Source: an uncultured Nonlabens sp. (GTDB taxonomy: Bacteria > Bacteroidota > Bacteroidia > Flavobacteriales > Flavobacteriaceae). From it: a stretch of DNA of 64,000 bases. Below are positions 17,434 to 27,001 of this stretch, piece after piece; position 1 is the first letter of the stretch, and each line of letters begins with the position of its first letter. The notes below the pieces were generated by a model. It was not told the DNA's origin and made no database searches. It worked only from the letters and a program-made list of their open reading frames with translations. The stretch covers positions 930,001-994,000 of the forward strand of contig CANLKV010000001.1 of the NCBI GenBank assembly GCA_947491755.1, written 5' to 3'. The translations under genes were made by a program, and so were the position numbers.

Positions 17434-19359
17434 ATGAAAAAGCTACTTTTATTCTTTTTTGTTTCTTTAACAGGTGTCATTTTTTTGGCACGACTTATTC
17501 ATTTACAAATTTTTAGCGACGAGCTTAAGTTAAAATCAGAGCTCAATGCGGTAAAAACAGTATTTGATTACCCAGAGCGTGGTTTTATTTACGATCGCAA
17601 TGGTAAGTTGATGGTGGCAAACCAGACGGCCTATGATGTTATGGTGGTGCCTCGAGAGGTAAAGGAGTTTGATACCCTAGAGTTGTGCCGACTGCTGCAA
17701 ATGGACAAAAAAGACCTAGAACGGCAGATTGAAAAAGCAAAAAACTGGTCGTGGCGCAAACCTAGTGTTGTCATCCCACAATTAACGCAATTGGAGTATG
17801 CTCCTTTACAAGAAAAGCTGCGTAAATTTCCAGGGTTCTATACCCAGCGCAGATCGTTAAGAAAATATCTAGTAGATCACAGTGCAAATGTTCTAGGTTA
17901 TATACGCGAGGTCAACCAGAGCATTATAGATAAAGACAATTCTTATGAGATGGGAGATCTCATAGGCAAAAGCGGGATTGAAAATCAGTATGAAAAAGAA
18001 TTGCGCGGTAAAAAGGGTGTAAAACGCTTTTTGCGAGATAACTTCGGTAGACCTATCAAATCTTATGAAAATGGGATGTATGATACGATCCCACAAGCAG
18101 GAGCAAACCTCACCATCACATTAGACAGTAGATTACAAGAATACGGGCAGCAATTGATGCAAAACAAACGTGGAGGCATTGTTGCCATTGAGCCTAAAAC
18201 AGGAGAGATCCTGAGCCTTATATCTGCGCCTTTTTATGATCCTAGTATCACGATGGGACGTGAGCGATCAAAAAATATCAATGCTTTAATACGAGATTCC
18301 ATTACAAGACCCACCTATGACCGTGGGCTGCAAGCAGAGTATTCTCCTGGTTCACCATTTAAGGTGATCAATGCTTTAATAGGATTACAAGAAGGTGTAG
18401 TAGATCCGGATGATCGATTTTATTGCGCTCATGGATATAATTATGGAGGGCGTAAAAAGTTAGGCTGTCACAGCCATGCAAGTCCACTAGCGATGGAGCG
18501 CGGTATAGCGGAATCCTGTAACTCTTATTTTGCACAGGTATATCGCAGGATTATTGAAAGCCATGAAAACAGTCATGTAGGCATGGATGTATGGAGTAAT
18601 CACGTAAAATCCTTTGGTTTAGGTAATTTTTTAGGATATGATTTACCAGTAGGACGTAAAGGCCTTATACCAGACAGTGATTATTACAATACTTATGTAT
18701 ATCCCAGTGGCAACTGGTATGCTACAACTACTATATCTAATAGTATAGGTCAGGGCGAGGTAATTGCCACCCCTATCCAGTTAGCAAATATGACGGCAGC
18801 CATTGCAAATCGAGGGTATTTTTATACCCCACACATTGTAAAAGAAATTGATGGAAAAGCTACCATCGACCCTAAATACCGGCAAAAACGACAGACCACC
18901 ATTGACCCTAAATATTTTGAGCCAGTTATTGAGGGAATGAATCAGGTTTATAAAACAGGAACGGCTGCCAGTGTGCAAATCCCAGGTATTGAGGTATGTG
19001 GTAAAACAGGAACAGCAGAAAACTTTATGAAAATTGACGGTAAGACTACACAGCTTACAGATCATAGCGTTTTTGTTGCTTTTGCGCCTAAAGATGATCC
19101 ACAAATTGCCATTGCCGTTTTTATAGAAAATGGATATTGGGGATCTCGTTATGCAGCAAAAATTGCTAGCCTAATGATAGAAAAACACTTGAAGGGAGAG
19201 ATTACAAGGACAGATCTAGAGCAATGGGTACTCAATCATACTTTAGAACATGAATATGAAAAACCTTATAGTGGTGAACCATTTCAAATCAATGGACCAC
19301 CTGTACCGTTAGAAGGTCCAGAAGTTTATATCAATAACGATAAAAGTCTCATAAATTGA
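17434..19359 (+). CDS. mrdA: penicillin-binding protein 2, elongation transpeptidase
   Basis: The 641-residue protein has an N-terminal membrane anchor (about 2-20), a PBP dimerisation domain and a class B transpeptidase domain with all three active-site motifs: SPFK (the SxxK serine, in SPGSPFKVINAL), SCN in AESCNSYF, and KTG in CGKTGTAEN. It cross-links peptidoglycan for side-wall growth together with RodA. The spacer after SxxN is intact and the C-terminal tail is proline-rich. It is the fourth gene of the mre run and overlaps rodA by 4 bases. Confidence 0.95.
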   Translation: MKKLLLFFFVSLTGVIFLARLIHLQIFSDELKLKSELNAVKTVFDYPERGFIYDRNGKLMVANQTAYDVMVVPREVKEFDTLELCRLLQMDKKDLERQIEKAKNWSWRKPSVVIPQLTQLEYAPLQEKLRKFPGFYTQRRSLRKYLVDHSANVLGYIREVNQSIIDKDNSYEMGDLIGKSGIENQYEKELRGKKGVKRFLRDNFGRPIKSYENGMYDTIPQAGANLTITLDSRLQEYGQQLMQNKRGGIVAIEPKTGEILSLISAPFYDPSITMGRERSKNINALIRDSITRPTYDRGLQAEYSPGSPFKVINALIGLQEGVVDPDDRFYCAHGYNYGGRKKLGCHSHASPLAMERGIAESCNSYFAQVYRRIIESHENSHVGMDVWSNHVKSFGLGNFLGYDLPVGRKGLIPDSDYYNTYVYPSGNWYATTTISNSIGQGEVIATPIQLANMTAAIANRGYFYTPHIVKEIDGKATIDPKYRQKRQTTIDPKYFEPVIEGMNQVYKTGTAASVQIPGIEVCGKTGTAENFMKIDGKTTQLTDHSVFVAFAPKDDPQIAIAVFIENGYWGSRYAAKIASLMIEKHLKGEITRTDLEQWVLNHTLEHEYEKPYSGEPFQINGPPVPLEGPEVYINNDKSLIN

Positions 19360-20642
19360 TCGACAGTGCGTTAGGAGATAAGCCAAAATTTGATGTGACC
19401 ATCATATTTATATACCTCGCACTAGTTCTTATAGGGTGGATGAGTATCTACAGCGCCGCCCCAGTTGAACAATACACCTCTATCCTAGATTTTAATCAGG
19501 TATATGGCAAACAATTTTATTTTATCTCTCTAGCAGTATTGCTTATCATTATCATTTTAGCAATAGATGTAAAGTTTTATGAGCGTTTTGCAGGGGTAAT
19601 ATATGTGGTTTCTATTCTTTCCTTACTGGGTTTATTTGTGTTCGGTAAAGAGATATCAGGTGCTCGATCGTGGTATGGATTAGGTAGCATGAGTTTACAA
19701 CCCAGCGAGTTTGCAAAATTTGCAACAGCGCTGGCGTTAGCAAAATACCTAAGTCAACTGGATGTTTCTATTAAGGATATTCGGCATTTTCTCGTGGCTA
19801 GCTTGATTGTGGTACTGCCAGCGATAATAATTGTACCACAGCCTGATCCTGGCAGCGCATTAGTTTATGCAGCATTCTTTTTTGCTATGCATCGGGAGGG
19901 GTTATCTGTTTGGTTTTTAATGCTGGGCTTGATTGGGTTAGCTATTTTTCTAGGTACCGTAATTATAGGTCCAGGGTGGATTATTATGCTGTGCGCTATT
20001 GCACTGATCATTGGGTTTACGCTTTCGCGAAAGCGATATAAAAAACGACTTGCTAAAAAACCAAAGATATGGGTCTATGCTATCTACTTGCTTGCATGCA
20101 GCGGCCTTGCTCTCGCCGTAAATCCTATTTATGAAAATGTCTTCAGTGAACGTCATCGCAATCGTATCGATATTGTATTGGGAAGGGTAGAGGACAGTCA
20201 GGGTATTCAATATAACATCATACAGAGCGAGATTGCTATAGGTAGTGGTGGCTGGATAGGCAAAGGTCTACGTAAAGGAACGCAAACCCAGGGTGGGTTT
20301 GTGCCAGAGCAACATACAGATTTTATTTTCTCTGCTATAGGAGAAGAATTTGGGCTGTTAGGGGCAGGATCTGTTGTGGTACTTTTTATGGTGCTTATCT
20401 ATCGTCTTATTATTATGGCAGAGCGGCAGCGCAATCAATTTGCCAGAATTTATGGCTATTGCGTGGCCGGGATTTTCTTCATTCATTTTTTTGTAAACGT
20501 GGGCATGGTACTGGGTCTTTTGCCTACAGTGGGGATACCGTTACCATTCATGAGCTATGGTGGTAGCGGTTTGTGGGGCTTTACCATACTGCTCTTTATT
20601 TTTGTCAAGCTAGATGCCCACAGAATGAGCTATCAGCATTGA
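19356..20642 (+). CDS. rodA: rod shape-determining protein RodA (SEDS glycosyltransferase)
   Basis: The 428-residue polytopic protein is a SEDS-family peptidoglycan polymerase, with GARSWYGLGSMSLQPSEFAK, PDPGSAL and the C-terminal PLPFMSYGGSG. It uses a TTG start that overlaps the mrdA stop; starting here keeps the usual short head before the first helix. The palindrome encodes TLSRKRY in a cytoplasmic loop near residue 222, followed by lysines and arginines, so the insert fits a positive-inside loop. The 3' end overlaps the convergent nuclease gene by 10 bases with no visible terminator. Confidence 0.94.
   Translation: MIDSALGDKPKFDVTIIFIYLALVLIGWMSIYSAAPVEQYTSILDFNQVYGKQFYFISLAVLLIIIILAIDVKFYERFAGVIYVVSILSLLGLFVFGKEISGARSWYGLGSMSLQPSEFAKFATALALAKYLSQLDVSIKDIRHFLVASLIVVLPAIIIVPQPDPGSALVYAAFFFAMHREGLSVWFLMLGLIGLAIFLGTVIIGPGWIIMLCAIALIIGFTLSRKRYKKRLAKKPKIWVYAIYLLACSGLALAVNPIYENVFSERHRNRIDIVLGRVEDSQGIQYNIIQSEIAIGSGGWIGKGLRKGTQTQGGFVPEQHTDFIFSAIGEEFGLLGAGSVVVLFMVLIYRLIIMAERQRNQFARIYGYCVAGIFFIHFFVNVGMVLGLLPTVGIPLPFMSYGGSGLWGFTILLFIFVKLDAHRMSYQH
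20021..20034. repeat. interspersed palindrome, copy 4 (in rodA)
   Basis: Perfect core, 16 bases with flanks. Read as LSRK in a RodA loop. Confidence 0.97.
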
Positions 20643-21430
20643 TGACAAACCCCTGTTTTAACAGCGGTGCGTTCTAATTGTTCCTCTATATCATCGGGTA
20701 ATTGTGAGAAAAAATCCACACCAGTAAGTTGTTCAATAGAGTCTACACTCACGATAAATTCTTTAAGTGATTGATTACTTTCTTTGTGAGGTAGTAAGTA
20801 AGCGATCATCAAGTTGCTAGTAGGCTCATAAACTATTTTATAGAACTGCTGTGGTACACTCACTTGCTCATTACCTATACTAGGTAATCCTTCCTTGAGA
20901 ATGGAACCTGTTACAATGTAAACTGCTTTTTTATTGCGAGCAAACCGCCGTATTTCTTGTTCCAGTCTGTTCCATATTCCCGCATTAAACTCATGACGCT
21001 GTGGACTTATGTTGCTGGTGAGAAAAGTTTCTTCATAATCCTCAATGGATCCCCTGCGGTCACCTGCTGGAACTAGGTGACCGCGATCATAACCACTATT
21101 TTTATAATTGCGCCAGCTAGCAGCTCCTGTGGTAATCATTTCATCAATCTCAAAATAAGGACGTATAAAATCTACATTCCTCATATCTGAGGGTTTCAAG
21201 ACATGTATCGTCCATTCTGCTTGTTCATGTTTTTCATTATAGGATAGGCTGTAGCTTTTATGATGAACAATTTGCTGGCTGGAAGTGGGGAGAAAATCAG
21301 CACGCGTAAATTCTGATTGATCTGCAGCAGCAATGTTAGCCGTAGATATTTGTTCGTTTTGCCATTGCTGAATCACAAATAAAGCAATCAACAATCCTAC
21401 AGCTACTATGGAGTAAATAGTCTTTTTCAT
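20633..21430 (-). CDS. secreted DNA/RNA non-specific endonuclease (NUC1 family)
   Basis: The 265-residue protein has an N-terminal hydrophobic segment (about 5-20) for export or anchoring, then a beta-beta-alpha-metal nuclease domain with the catalytic DRGH motif (SGYDRGHLVPAGD) and the magnesium-binding Asn in NISPQRHEFNAGIWNRLE. It would degrade nucleic acids outside the cytoplasm, perhaps for phosphate or nucleotide uptake. The C-terminus is a short cysteine pair, CHQC. It overlaps the OppC-type permease gene by 4 bases, so the two may be co-transcribed. Confidence 0.88.
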   Translation of the reverse strand: MKKTIYSIVAVGLLIALFVIQQWQNEQISTANIAAADQSEFTRADFLPTSSQQIVHHKSYSLSYNEKHEQAEWTIHVLKPSDMRNVDFIRPYFEIDEMITTGAASWRNYKNSGYDRGHLVPAGDRRGSIEDYEETFLTSNISPQRHEFNAGIWNRLEQEIRRFARNKKAVYIVTGSILKEGLPSIGNEQVSVPQQFYKIVYEPTSNLMIAYLLPHKESNQSLKEFIVSVDSIEQLTGVDFFSQLPDDIEEQLERTAVKTGVCHQC

Positions 21431-22530
21431 TTAGTTGATGTCACATCCAGAGCATCTCGCAAGGAATTACCTAATAACATAAATGCCATTACTAAAAGCA
21501 TTATAGCAATTCCTGGAACAACTGCAAGATAAGCCTTGTCCAAAATGATGTATTGATAATGGTCTTTGATCATGCTGCCCCAGGATGGTATAGGTGGTTG
21601 TGCACCTAGCCCAAGAAAACTTAATCCTGCTTCTATTAATATGGCTGCGGCAAAGTTTGAGGCACTTATAATTATTACAGGTGCTATAATATTAGGCAAC
21701 ACATGGCGACTTATTATGCGATAATCATTGAGTCCTAGTGCCCTCGCTGCCGTGATATATTGATACTCTTTTACAACAATGGTCTGGCCTCTTACTACCC
21801 GTGCGATCTCTACCCACATAGTAAGTCCTACCGCTATAAAAACGGTTAAAAAACCTTTGCCTAGTGCAATACTTATGGCAATTACCATTAATAAAGTAGG
21901 TATGGACCAGGTAACATTGATGATCCACATGATTATAGCATCGATACGCCCACCATAAAAACCAGCAATTGCACCCATAGGGATACCAATGATTAGGGAT
22001 ATAAGCACTGCGACAAACCCTATACTTATACTTACCCTAGCACCTATCATCATGCGGCTCAATAGGTCTCTCCCGTATTTGTCTGTTCCTAATAAAAACC
22101 TTTTTTGTGACGTGTATTGTTGACGAAATTGATCTAGCGATGTGCCACTAGGTAATGACAGGTCTAACTTCTGGAACGGTTGCGTATTTAAGTCAACGTT
22201 ATAAGGCCTGTAGTATACCTGTCCAGATTCCATTTTTAAATCGGCATAAGGGATGGAGGCGAGTAATGCAGGTTTTCCCGTCCAGTAGTGCATTAAATTA
22301 AACGATCGATCTAGCTGGGGTATTTCTATCATGGGGACTTCAAAACCTGGCGGCTGTGAGTGAATGGATAGATGCATCTGGTTTGCATAGGCGCTGTCGT
22401 CAGGCGCAAAGAAATAGGCAAACAGGGCAACCGCGGCAAAAATAATGATCACACTTAAGCTTAAAACGCCCCAAAAACTTGAACGAAGCTTTTGGAGCGT
22501 TAGAAATAAAAATGATGAGTTACTGGCCAT
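21427..22530 (-). CDS. OppC/DppC-type ABC transporter permease
   Basis: The 367-residue protein has a first membrane helix at about 20-40, an extracytoplasmic insert of about 100 residues, then a binding-protein-dependent permease domain with LLGTDKYGRDLLSRM and the cytoplasmic EAA-loop region AARALGLNDYRIISRHVLPN. It would form half of a peptide or nickel importer pore. The partner permease, ATPases and binding protein are not nearby, which is common for this gene in Bacteroidota. It lies 3 bases after the tail-specific protease gene. Confidence 0.88.
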   Translation of the reverse strand: MASNSSFLFLTLQKLRSSFWGVLSLSVIIIFAAVALFAYFFAPDDSAYANQMHLSIHSQPPGFEVPMIEIPQLDRSFNLMHYWTGKPALLASIPYADLKMESGQVYYRPYNVDLNTQPFQKLDLSLPSGTSLDQFRQQYTSQKRFLLGTDKYGRDLLSRMMIGARVSISIGFVAVLISLIIGIPMGAIAGFYGGRIDAIIMWIINVTWSIPTLLMVIAISIALGKGFLTVFIAVGLTMWVEIARVVRGQTIVVKEYQYITAARALGLNDYRIISRHVLPNIIAPVIIISASNFAAAILIEAGLSFLGLGAQPPIPSWGSMIKDHYQYIILDKAYLAVVPGIAIMLLVMAFMLLGNSLRDALDVTSTK

Positions 22531-22533
22531 GGA

Positions 22534-24684
22534 TTACTGCTTGACCGTCACTCCGTTGGTTTGAATACCTGTATTTTTTAAATCGTTTAAAACGTTAATT
22601 GCTTCTTCTACATACATGTCTGCATTGATAGTCTCATGCCAGCGCTTGCGTTTTTTTGCCAGACTTGAGTCTTGTTGTATTAAAACCAACTCATCCTTGA
22701 GAGAGCTAACGATCAAATTGTTTTTGTAATCATCTAGTTTACTGAATTGATCTGTTTCTTTATCAAGTTCTTCTAAACGTTTTCTATAGCTATCAATATC
22801 CAATGGGATGATAGATTCTTCATTTTGTGCCGCTAGCCATTTCGCATTCTTATCTATGAGTTGAAAATATTCGCTTGAATTGATGCGGTCTTGTGACTTT
22901 TTGATAATATTGTTCAAGTCTACATAGCCTTTATATTTTTGAATAGGTGCAGCAGCAATTTTATCATATGGTAATGGATAATCTTCATCACGCTCGCCTA
23001 TATCTATATAGCTGTAACGATCTGGTGCGACAATATCGCTTTTTACTCCCTCTAGCTGTGTACTACCCCCATTGACGCGATAGAACTTTTGGGTAGTAAT
23101 TTTTAAAGCCCCTAAATCGCCAAATTCTGAGGTACGTACATATCGGTTTAAATCATCCAGCACCTGTACGGTACCTTTACCAAAAGTCTGTTTGCTTCCT
23201 AAAACGACGGCGCGATCATAATCTTGCAGTGCCGCAGCTAGTATTTCAGAGGCGCTAGCACTCAACTCATTAACGAGTATCACCAGTGGTCCGTCCCATA
23301 AAACGGCACCACCATCATCGTCTGTTAGTGTTTGTGTCTGGTTATTTTTTAAAGCAACTTGCACCACCGGTCCTTCTGGAATAAACAAGCCTACCATTTC
23401 TATTACTTCTCTTAAAGACCCACCGCCATTATTTCTAAGGTCAATAACCAGACCTTCCATTCCTTCTTCTTTAAGTTTTTCGACTTCAATAGCGACATCA
23501 TCACCAGCGGCACGAGCCTTACCGTCTTCAGTATCAAAATAAAATTTAGGCAAGTTTATAAAGCCGTATTTCACATTTCCCTCCTCTATCATTGCGCTTT
23601 TTGCAAAGGTCTCTGCGATTAAAATTACATCACGTACTAGAGTCACATCCTTAATATTTCCATCAACCTTTTTAACGGTTAATGTAACCTCAGTGCCTTT
23701 AGGTCCTTTAATCAAATCAACGGCATCTGCTATACGCATGCCCACAATACTTGTTGCTACGGTATCCCCTTTTTGAGCCACTCTTAAAATTTGATCGCCT
23801 TTTTCTAGCTCATTACTAGTCCATGCAGGTCCGCCAGAGATGATTTCCATAATCTCTATGTTGTCCATCTTCTTTTGCAATCGTGCTCCTATACCTTCTA
23901 AAGAACCGCTAATAGACTGATCAAATCTATCTTTATTTTGTGGTGCAAAATAGTTCGTATGTGGATCAAAATGTGTTGTTATATTGTTTAAGAACACAGA
24001 GAAATAGTCCAGACGTTCTACATCATCATTAAGATCAAAATTTTCCTCCATGGACTTCTTTATCTCCATGCGTGCCTCTTTTTCTAACTCGGCAGGAGTT
24101 TTTATTTTACCTTCAAAATCATCTTGCTCCTGTGCTTCCAGTTTACCATTGTAGATACCTATAGCAGACAGCTTCAATAACTTTCTCCAGTGATCTTTTA
24201 ACTCCTTACGATTTGTAGCATATGGTAAATTCTCATAATCGGTATCTATAGTTTCTATTTTATTAAAGTCAAAAGGCTCTTTAATCACCTCTTTAAAAAT
24301 CTTTTCAGATTCTTCTTGCCTTTTTAAAATGCGATCATAAACAATGTTAAATAGATCTACCCGCCCGTCTCTTATCTGATCGTCGATTAGAAATTCAAAC
24401 GTTTTAAACTCTTCAATATCACTAGCGAGGAAATAACGCTTTGCAGCATCAAGTTCATAAATAAAACTTTTAAACACATCCTGAGAGAACTGATCTGTTA
24501 AGTCTGCTGGAGCATAGTGGTTGCGATTCAATACGTGATTGATCAATTCAATCAACAATTCTTCCTTATCCTTATTTTCTGGATCAATATCATTGTTTAT
24601 AAAACTACAACTTGCAGTAGCTACTAGAAGGGTCAAAACCCCTATTGCAATATTGTTTTTAAGAAACTTCATAAGATTTTTCAT
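22534..24684 (-). CDS. prc: carboxy-terminal processing (tail-specific) protease, S41 family
   Basis: The protein is a large Prc/Tsp-type periplasmic protease of about 716 residues. It has a lipoprotein-type signal ending ATASC, a Prc N-terminal domain, a PDZ domain starting GSLEGIGARLQ, and the serine-lysine catalytic core in LVNELSASASEIL and GSKQTFGKGTVQ. It trims or degrades envelope proteins from the C-terminus. I chose the ATG that gives MKNLMKFLKNN; an in-frame ATG 11 codons earlier would add an arginine-rich head before the signal peptide. The gene diverges from surE across about 100 bases. Confidence 0.92.
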   Translation of the reverse strand: MKNLMKFLKNNIAIGVLTLLVATASCSFINNDIDPENKDKEELLIELINHVLNRNHYAPADLTDQFSQDVFKSFIYELDAAKRYFLASDIEEFKTFEFLIDDQIRDGRVDLFNIVYDRILKRQEESEKIFKEVIKEPFDFNKIETIDTDYENLPYATNRKELKDHWRKLLKLSAIGIYNGKLEAQEQDDFEGKIKTPAELEKEARMEIKKSMEENFDLNDDVERLDYFSVFLNNITTHFDPHTNYFAPQNKDRFDQSISGSLEGIGARLQKKMDNIEIMEIISGGPAWTSNELEKGDQILRVAQKGDTVATSIVGMRIADAVDLIKGPKGTEVTLTVKKVDGNIKDVTLVRDVILIAETFAKSAMIEEGNVKYGFINLPKFYFDTEDGKARAAGDDVAIEVEKLKEEGMEGLVIDLRNNGGGSLREVIEMVGLFIPEGPVVQVALKNNQTQTLTDDDGGAVLWDGPLVILVNELSASASEILAAALQDYDRAVVLGSKQTFGKGTVQVLDDLNRYVRTSEFGDLGALKITTQKFYRVNGGSTQLEGVKSDIVAPDRYSYIDIGERDEDYPLPYDKIAAAPIQKYKGYVDLNNIIKKSQDRINSSEYFQLIDKNAKWLAAQNEESIIPLDIDSYRKRLEELDKETDQFSKLDDYKNNLIVSSLKDELVLIQQDSSLAKKRKRWHETINADMYVEEAINVLNDLKNTGIQTNGVTVKQ

Positions 24685-24786
24685 TTTGCTCTTTCTCCGT
24701 TGTAAAAATCGTGCCATACTATATTCTATGAAAGTAGAAGCTAGGAACTAGACATCACAGCTAATTTACTTAATTTTAACCACCTT

Positions 24787-25578
24787 ATGACAGCTATGAA
24801 AAATAAAAAAAAACCTCTGATATTAGTTACTAATGATGATGGTATTACAGCAAAGGGAATCAGGACATTAATAAATATAGCGAGCCAGATAGGTGACGTG
24901 GTTGTGGTTGCACCTGACAAGCCACAAAGCGCCATGGGTCACGCGATAACTATAAATGATACGCTTTATGTCAAAGAATTCAAGATGCATGAATACGACC
25001 ATAAAGAATATACAACAAGTGGCACTCCTGTAGATTGTGTAAAAATGGCCAGTCATGAGATACTGGATAGAAAGCCAGACCTATGCATCAGCGGGATCAA
25101 CCACGGCAGCAATAGCGCTATCAATGTAATTTATAGCGGTACCATGAGTGCTGCTATGGAAGCTGGTATTGAAGGAATTCCAGCAATAGGTTTCTCTTTA
25201 TGTGATTATGATGCAGATGCCGATTTTGAACCATCCCGCCCTTATGTTGAAACTATTATCAAGCAAGTCTTGACCCATGGCATGGCAAAAGGAGTTATTC
25301 TCAATGTAAATATTCCTAAAGCAAAAAAAGAAGACCTCAAGGGTATAAAAATATGTCGACAGGCAAATGCTTACTGGGTGGAAGAGTTTGATAAGCGTAC
25401 CAATCCTTATGGTAAAGATTATTACTGGCTCACAGGAGAGTTTGTTAACGATGATAAAGGAGAAGATACAGATGAATGGGCGCTAGCAAATAATTATATT
25501 TCTATAGTTCCTACGCAATTTGATCTTACTGCTCATCATTATATAAAAGAACTTAATACATGGCAGTTTGAAAGCTAA
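24787..25578 (+). CDS. surE: 5'/3'-nucleotidase SurE
   Basis: The 263-residue protein has the metal-binding LVTNDDGITAKGI motif at the N-terminus, SGTPVDCVKMA, and the GINHGSNSAINVIYSGTMSAAMEA core typical of SurE, a phosphatase acting on nucleoside monophosphates. A second ATG three codons in could also be the start. The last codons overlap the TTG start of a small membrane protein, and lpxB follows, so the three genes likely form one operon. Confidence 0.95.
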   Translation: MTAMKNKKKPLILVTNDDGITAKGIRTLINIASQIGDVVVVAPDKPQSAMGHAITINDTLYVKEFKMHEYDHKEYTTSGTPVDCVKMASHEILDRKPDLCISGINHGSNSAINVIYSGTMSAAMEAGIEGIPAIGFSLCDYDADADFEPSRPYVETIIKQVLTHGMAKGVILNVNIPKAKKEDLKGIKICRQANAYWVEEFDKRTNPYGKDYYWLTGEFVNDDKGEDTDEWALANNYISIVPTQFDLTAHHYIKELNTWQFES

Positions 25579-25867
25579 AATATTAAAAGGTTTTCTATTA
25601 GGCTTGCTTGTAAATGCTATAGGGACGTTTTTATACATCTATTTTTTTAGTGATAAACGTTTTGAATATGTTATTGAAAAAGCAATAGAACAAGGGTTCT
25701 TAGGTGGCTTGATAGGTTTAGGAGCTGTGCTCAACATTTTATTATTTTTCTTTTTTCTTACCGGTAAAGTTGGCCGGTTTAAAAAACCAGTACAACCCTA
25801 TGAGGCTCGTGGTGTGATCATGGCGACTATAGTTGCTGCCCTTGCCGTCTTATATTTTCAATTTTAA
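25568..25867 (+). CDS. small three-helix membrane protein, unknown function
   Basis: This 99-residue protein has three hydrophobic segments (about 7-25, 45-65 and 82-98) and a basic loop after the second. It starts with TTG overlapping the surE stop by 11 bases; there is no other in-frame start codon before the last helix, so a non-AUG start is needed if the gene is real. It stops 3 bases before lpxB. Position and membrane pattern support a real gene of unknown role. Confidence 0.7.
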   Translation: MKAKILKGFLLGLLVNAIGTFLYIYFFSDKRFEYVIEKAIEQGFLGGLIGLGAVLNILLFFFFLTGKVGRFKKPVQPYEARGVIMATIVAALAVLYFQF

Positions 25868-25870
25868 CGC

Positions 25871-27001
25871 ATGAAATATTATTTAATAGCAGGAGAGGCT
25901 AGTGGTGACTTACACGGTTCGCTGTTGATGAAAGAGTTGCAAAAAAAAGACGATCAGGCCACGTTTAGGTTTTGGGGTGGTGATCTCATGCAAGAAGCAG
26001 GAGGGCATCTAGTAAGGCATTACCGCGATCTTGCCTTTATGGGTTTTGTTGAGGTACTAGGTAACCTGCGCACCATACTGCGCAATATCAACGATTGTAA
26101 AAAAGACATTAAGAACTTTGCGCCAGATGTTATCATATATATAGACTACCCAGGATTCAACTTCAGGATTATGAAATGGGCGCGTCTGCATGGTTATCGC
26201 AACCATTATTATATCTCACCACAAATATGGGCCTGGAAAGAAAGTCGCATCAAAGCAATCAAGAGAGATGTTGACGAGATGTACGTGATCTTGCCCTTTG
26301 AAAAGAATTTTTATGAGCAAAAACATAGATTCCCAGTTTATTTTGTGGGCCATCCATTAATTGATGCCATTAACCAACGGGCAAAAGTGGATCACGAGTC
26401 GTTCTTGCAAAAACATCAGATGGACGATCGTCCAATCATTGCACTATTACCAGGCAGTCGCAAGCAAGAGATCAAGTCTATGTTAAGCATTATGCTGCAA
26501 ATGATGGATCACTACCCAGATTATCAATTTGTTATTGCGGGTGCTCCCGGTCAGGAAGCCTCTTTTTATGACCAGTTTACTAGGAAAAATACTATAAAAT
26601 TAATCATGAATCAAACATATGATTTACTCAGTTTGAGTCATGCAGCCCTAGTGACCAGCGGTACCGCAACACTAGAGACCGCGCTTTTTAAGGTGCCGCA
26701 AGTGGTATGCTATAAAGGCAGTTCTATTTCCTATCATATTGCAAAGCGCATAATTAATTTGGACTATATTTCGTTAGTTAATTTGATTATGGATCGCCCG
26801 GTGGTGACAGAGTTGATTCAGAGAGAATTTAACGTCAATAGATTGCGACAAGAGTTAGACAAAATTACAGATTCCACCAGTCGCAACACGATGTTTTCAG
26901 ATTACTATGAGTTAGAGAAAAAACTAGGTGGGATAGGTGCGAGTGAAAAAACAGCAGGTTTAATTTACAATAAAATAAAAATGCAAAATGCCGTGCAATA
27001 G
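25871..27001 (+). CDS. lpxB: lipid-A-disaccharide synthase
   Basis: The 376-residue glycosyltransferase starts with YYLIAGEASGDLHGSLLM and contains GFVEVLGNL, ISPQIWAWKESRI and LLPGSRKQEI, all hallmarks of LpxB. It joins UDP-diacylglucosamine and lipid X into the tetraacyl disaccharide precursor of lipid A at the inner membrane face. Length is normal. The end overlaps the possible start of the NlpC/P60 gene by 14 bases. Confidence 0.96.
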   Translation: MKYYLIAGEASGDLHGSLLMKELQKKDDQATFRFWGGDLMQEAGGHLVRHYRDLAFMGFVEVLGNLRTILRNINDCKKDIKNFAPDVIIYIDYPGFNFRIMKWARLHGYRNHYYISPQIWAWKESRIKAIKRDVDEMYVILPFEKNFYEQKHRFPVYFVGHPLIDAINQRAKVDHESFLQKHQMDDRPIIALLPGSRKQEIKSMLSIMLQMMDHYPDYQFVIAGAPGQEASFYDQFTRKNTIKLIMNQTYDLLSLSHAALVTSGTATLETALFKVPQVVCYKGSSISYHIAKRIINLDYISLVNLIMDRPVVTELIQREFNVNRLRQELDKITDSTSRNTMFSDYYELEKKLGGIGASEKTAGLIYNKIKMQNAVQ

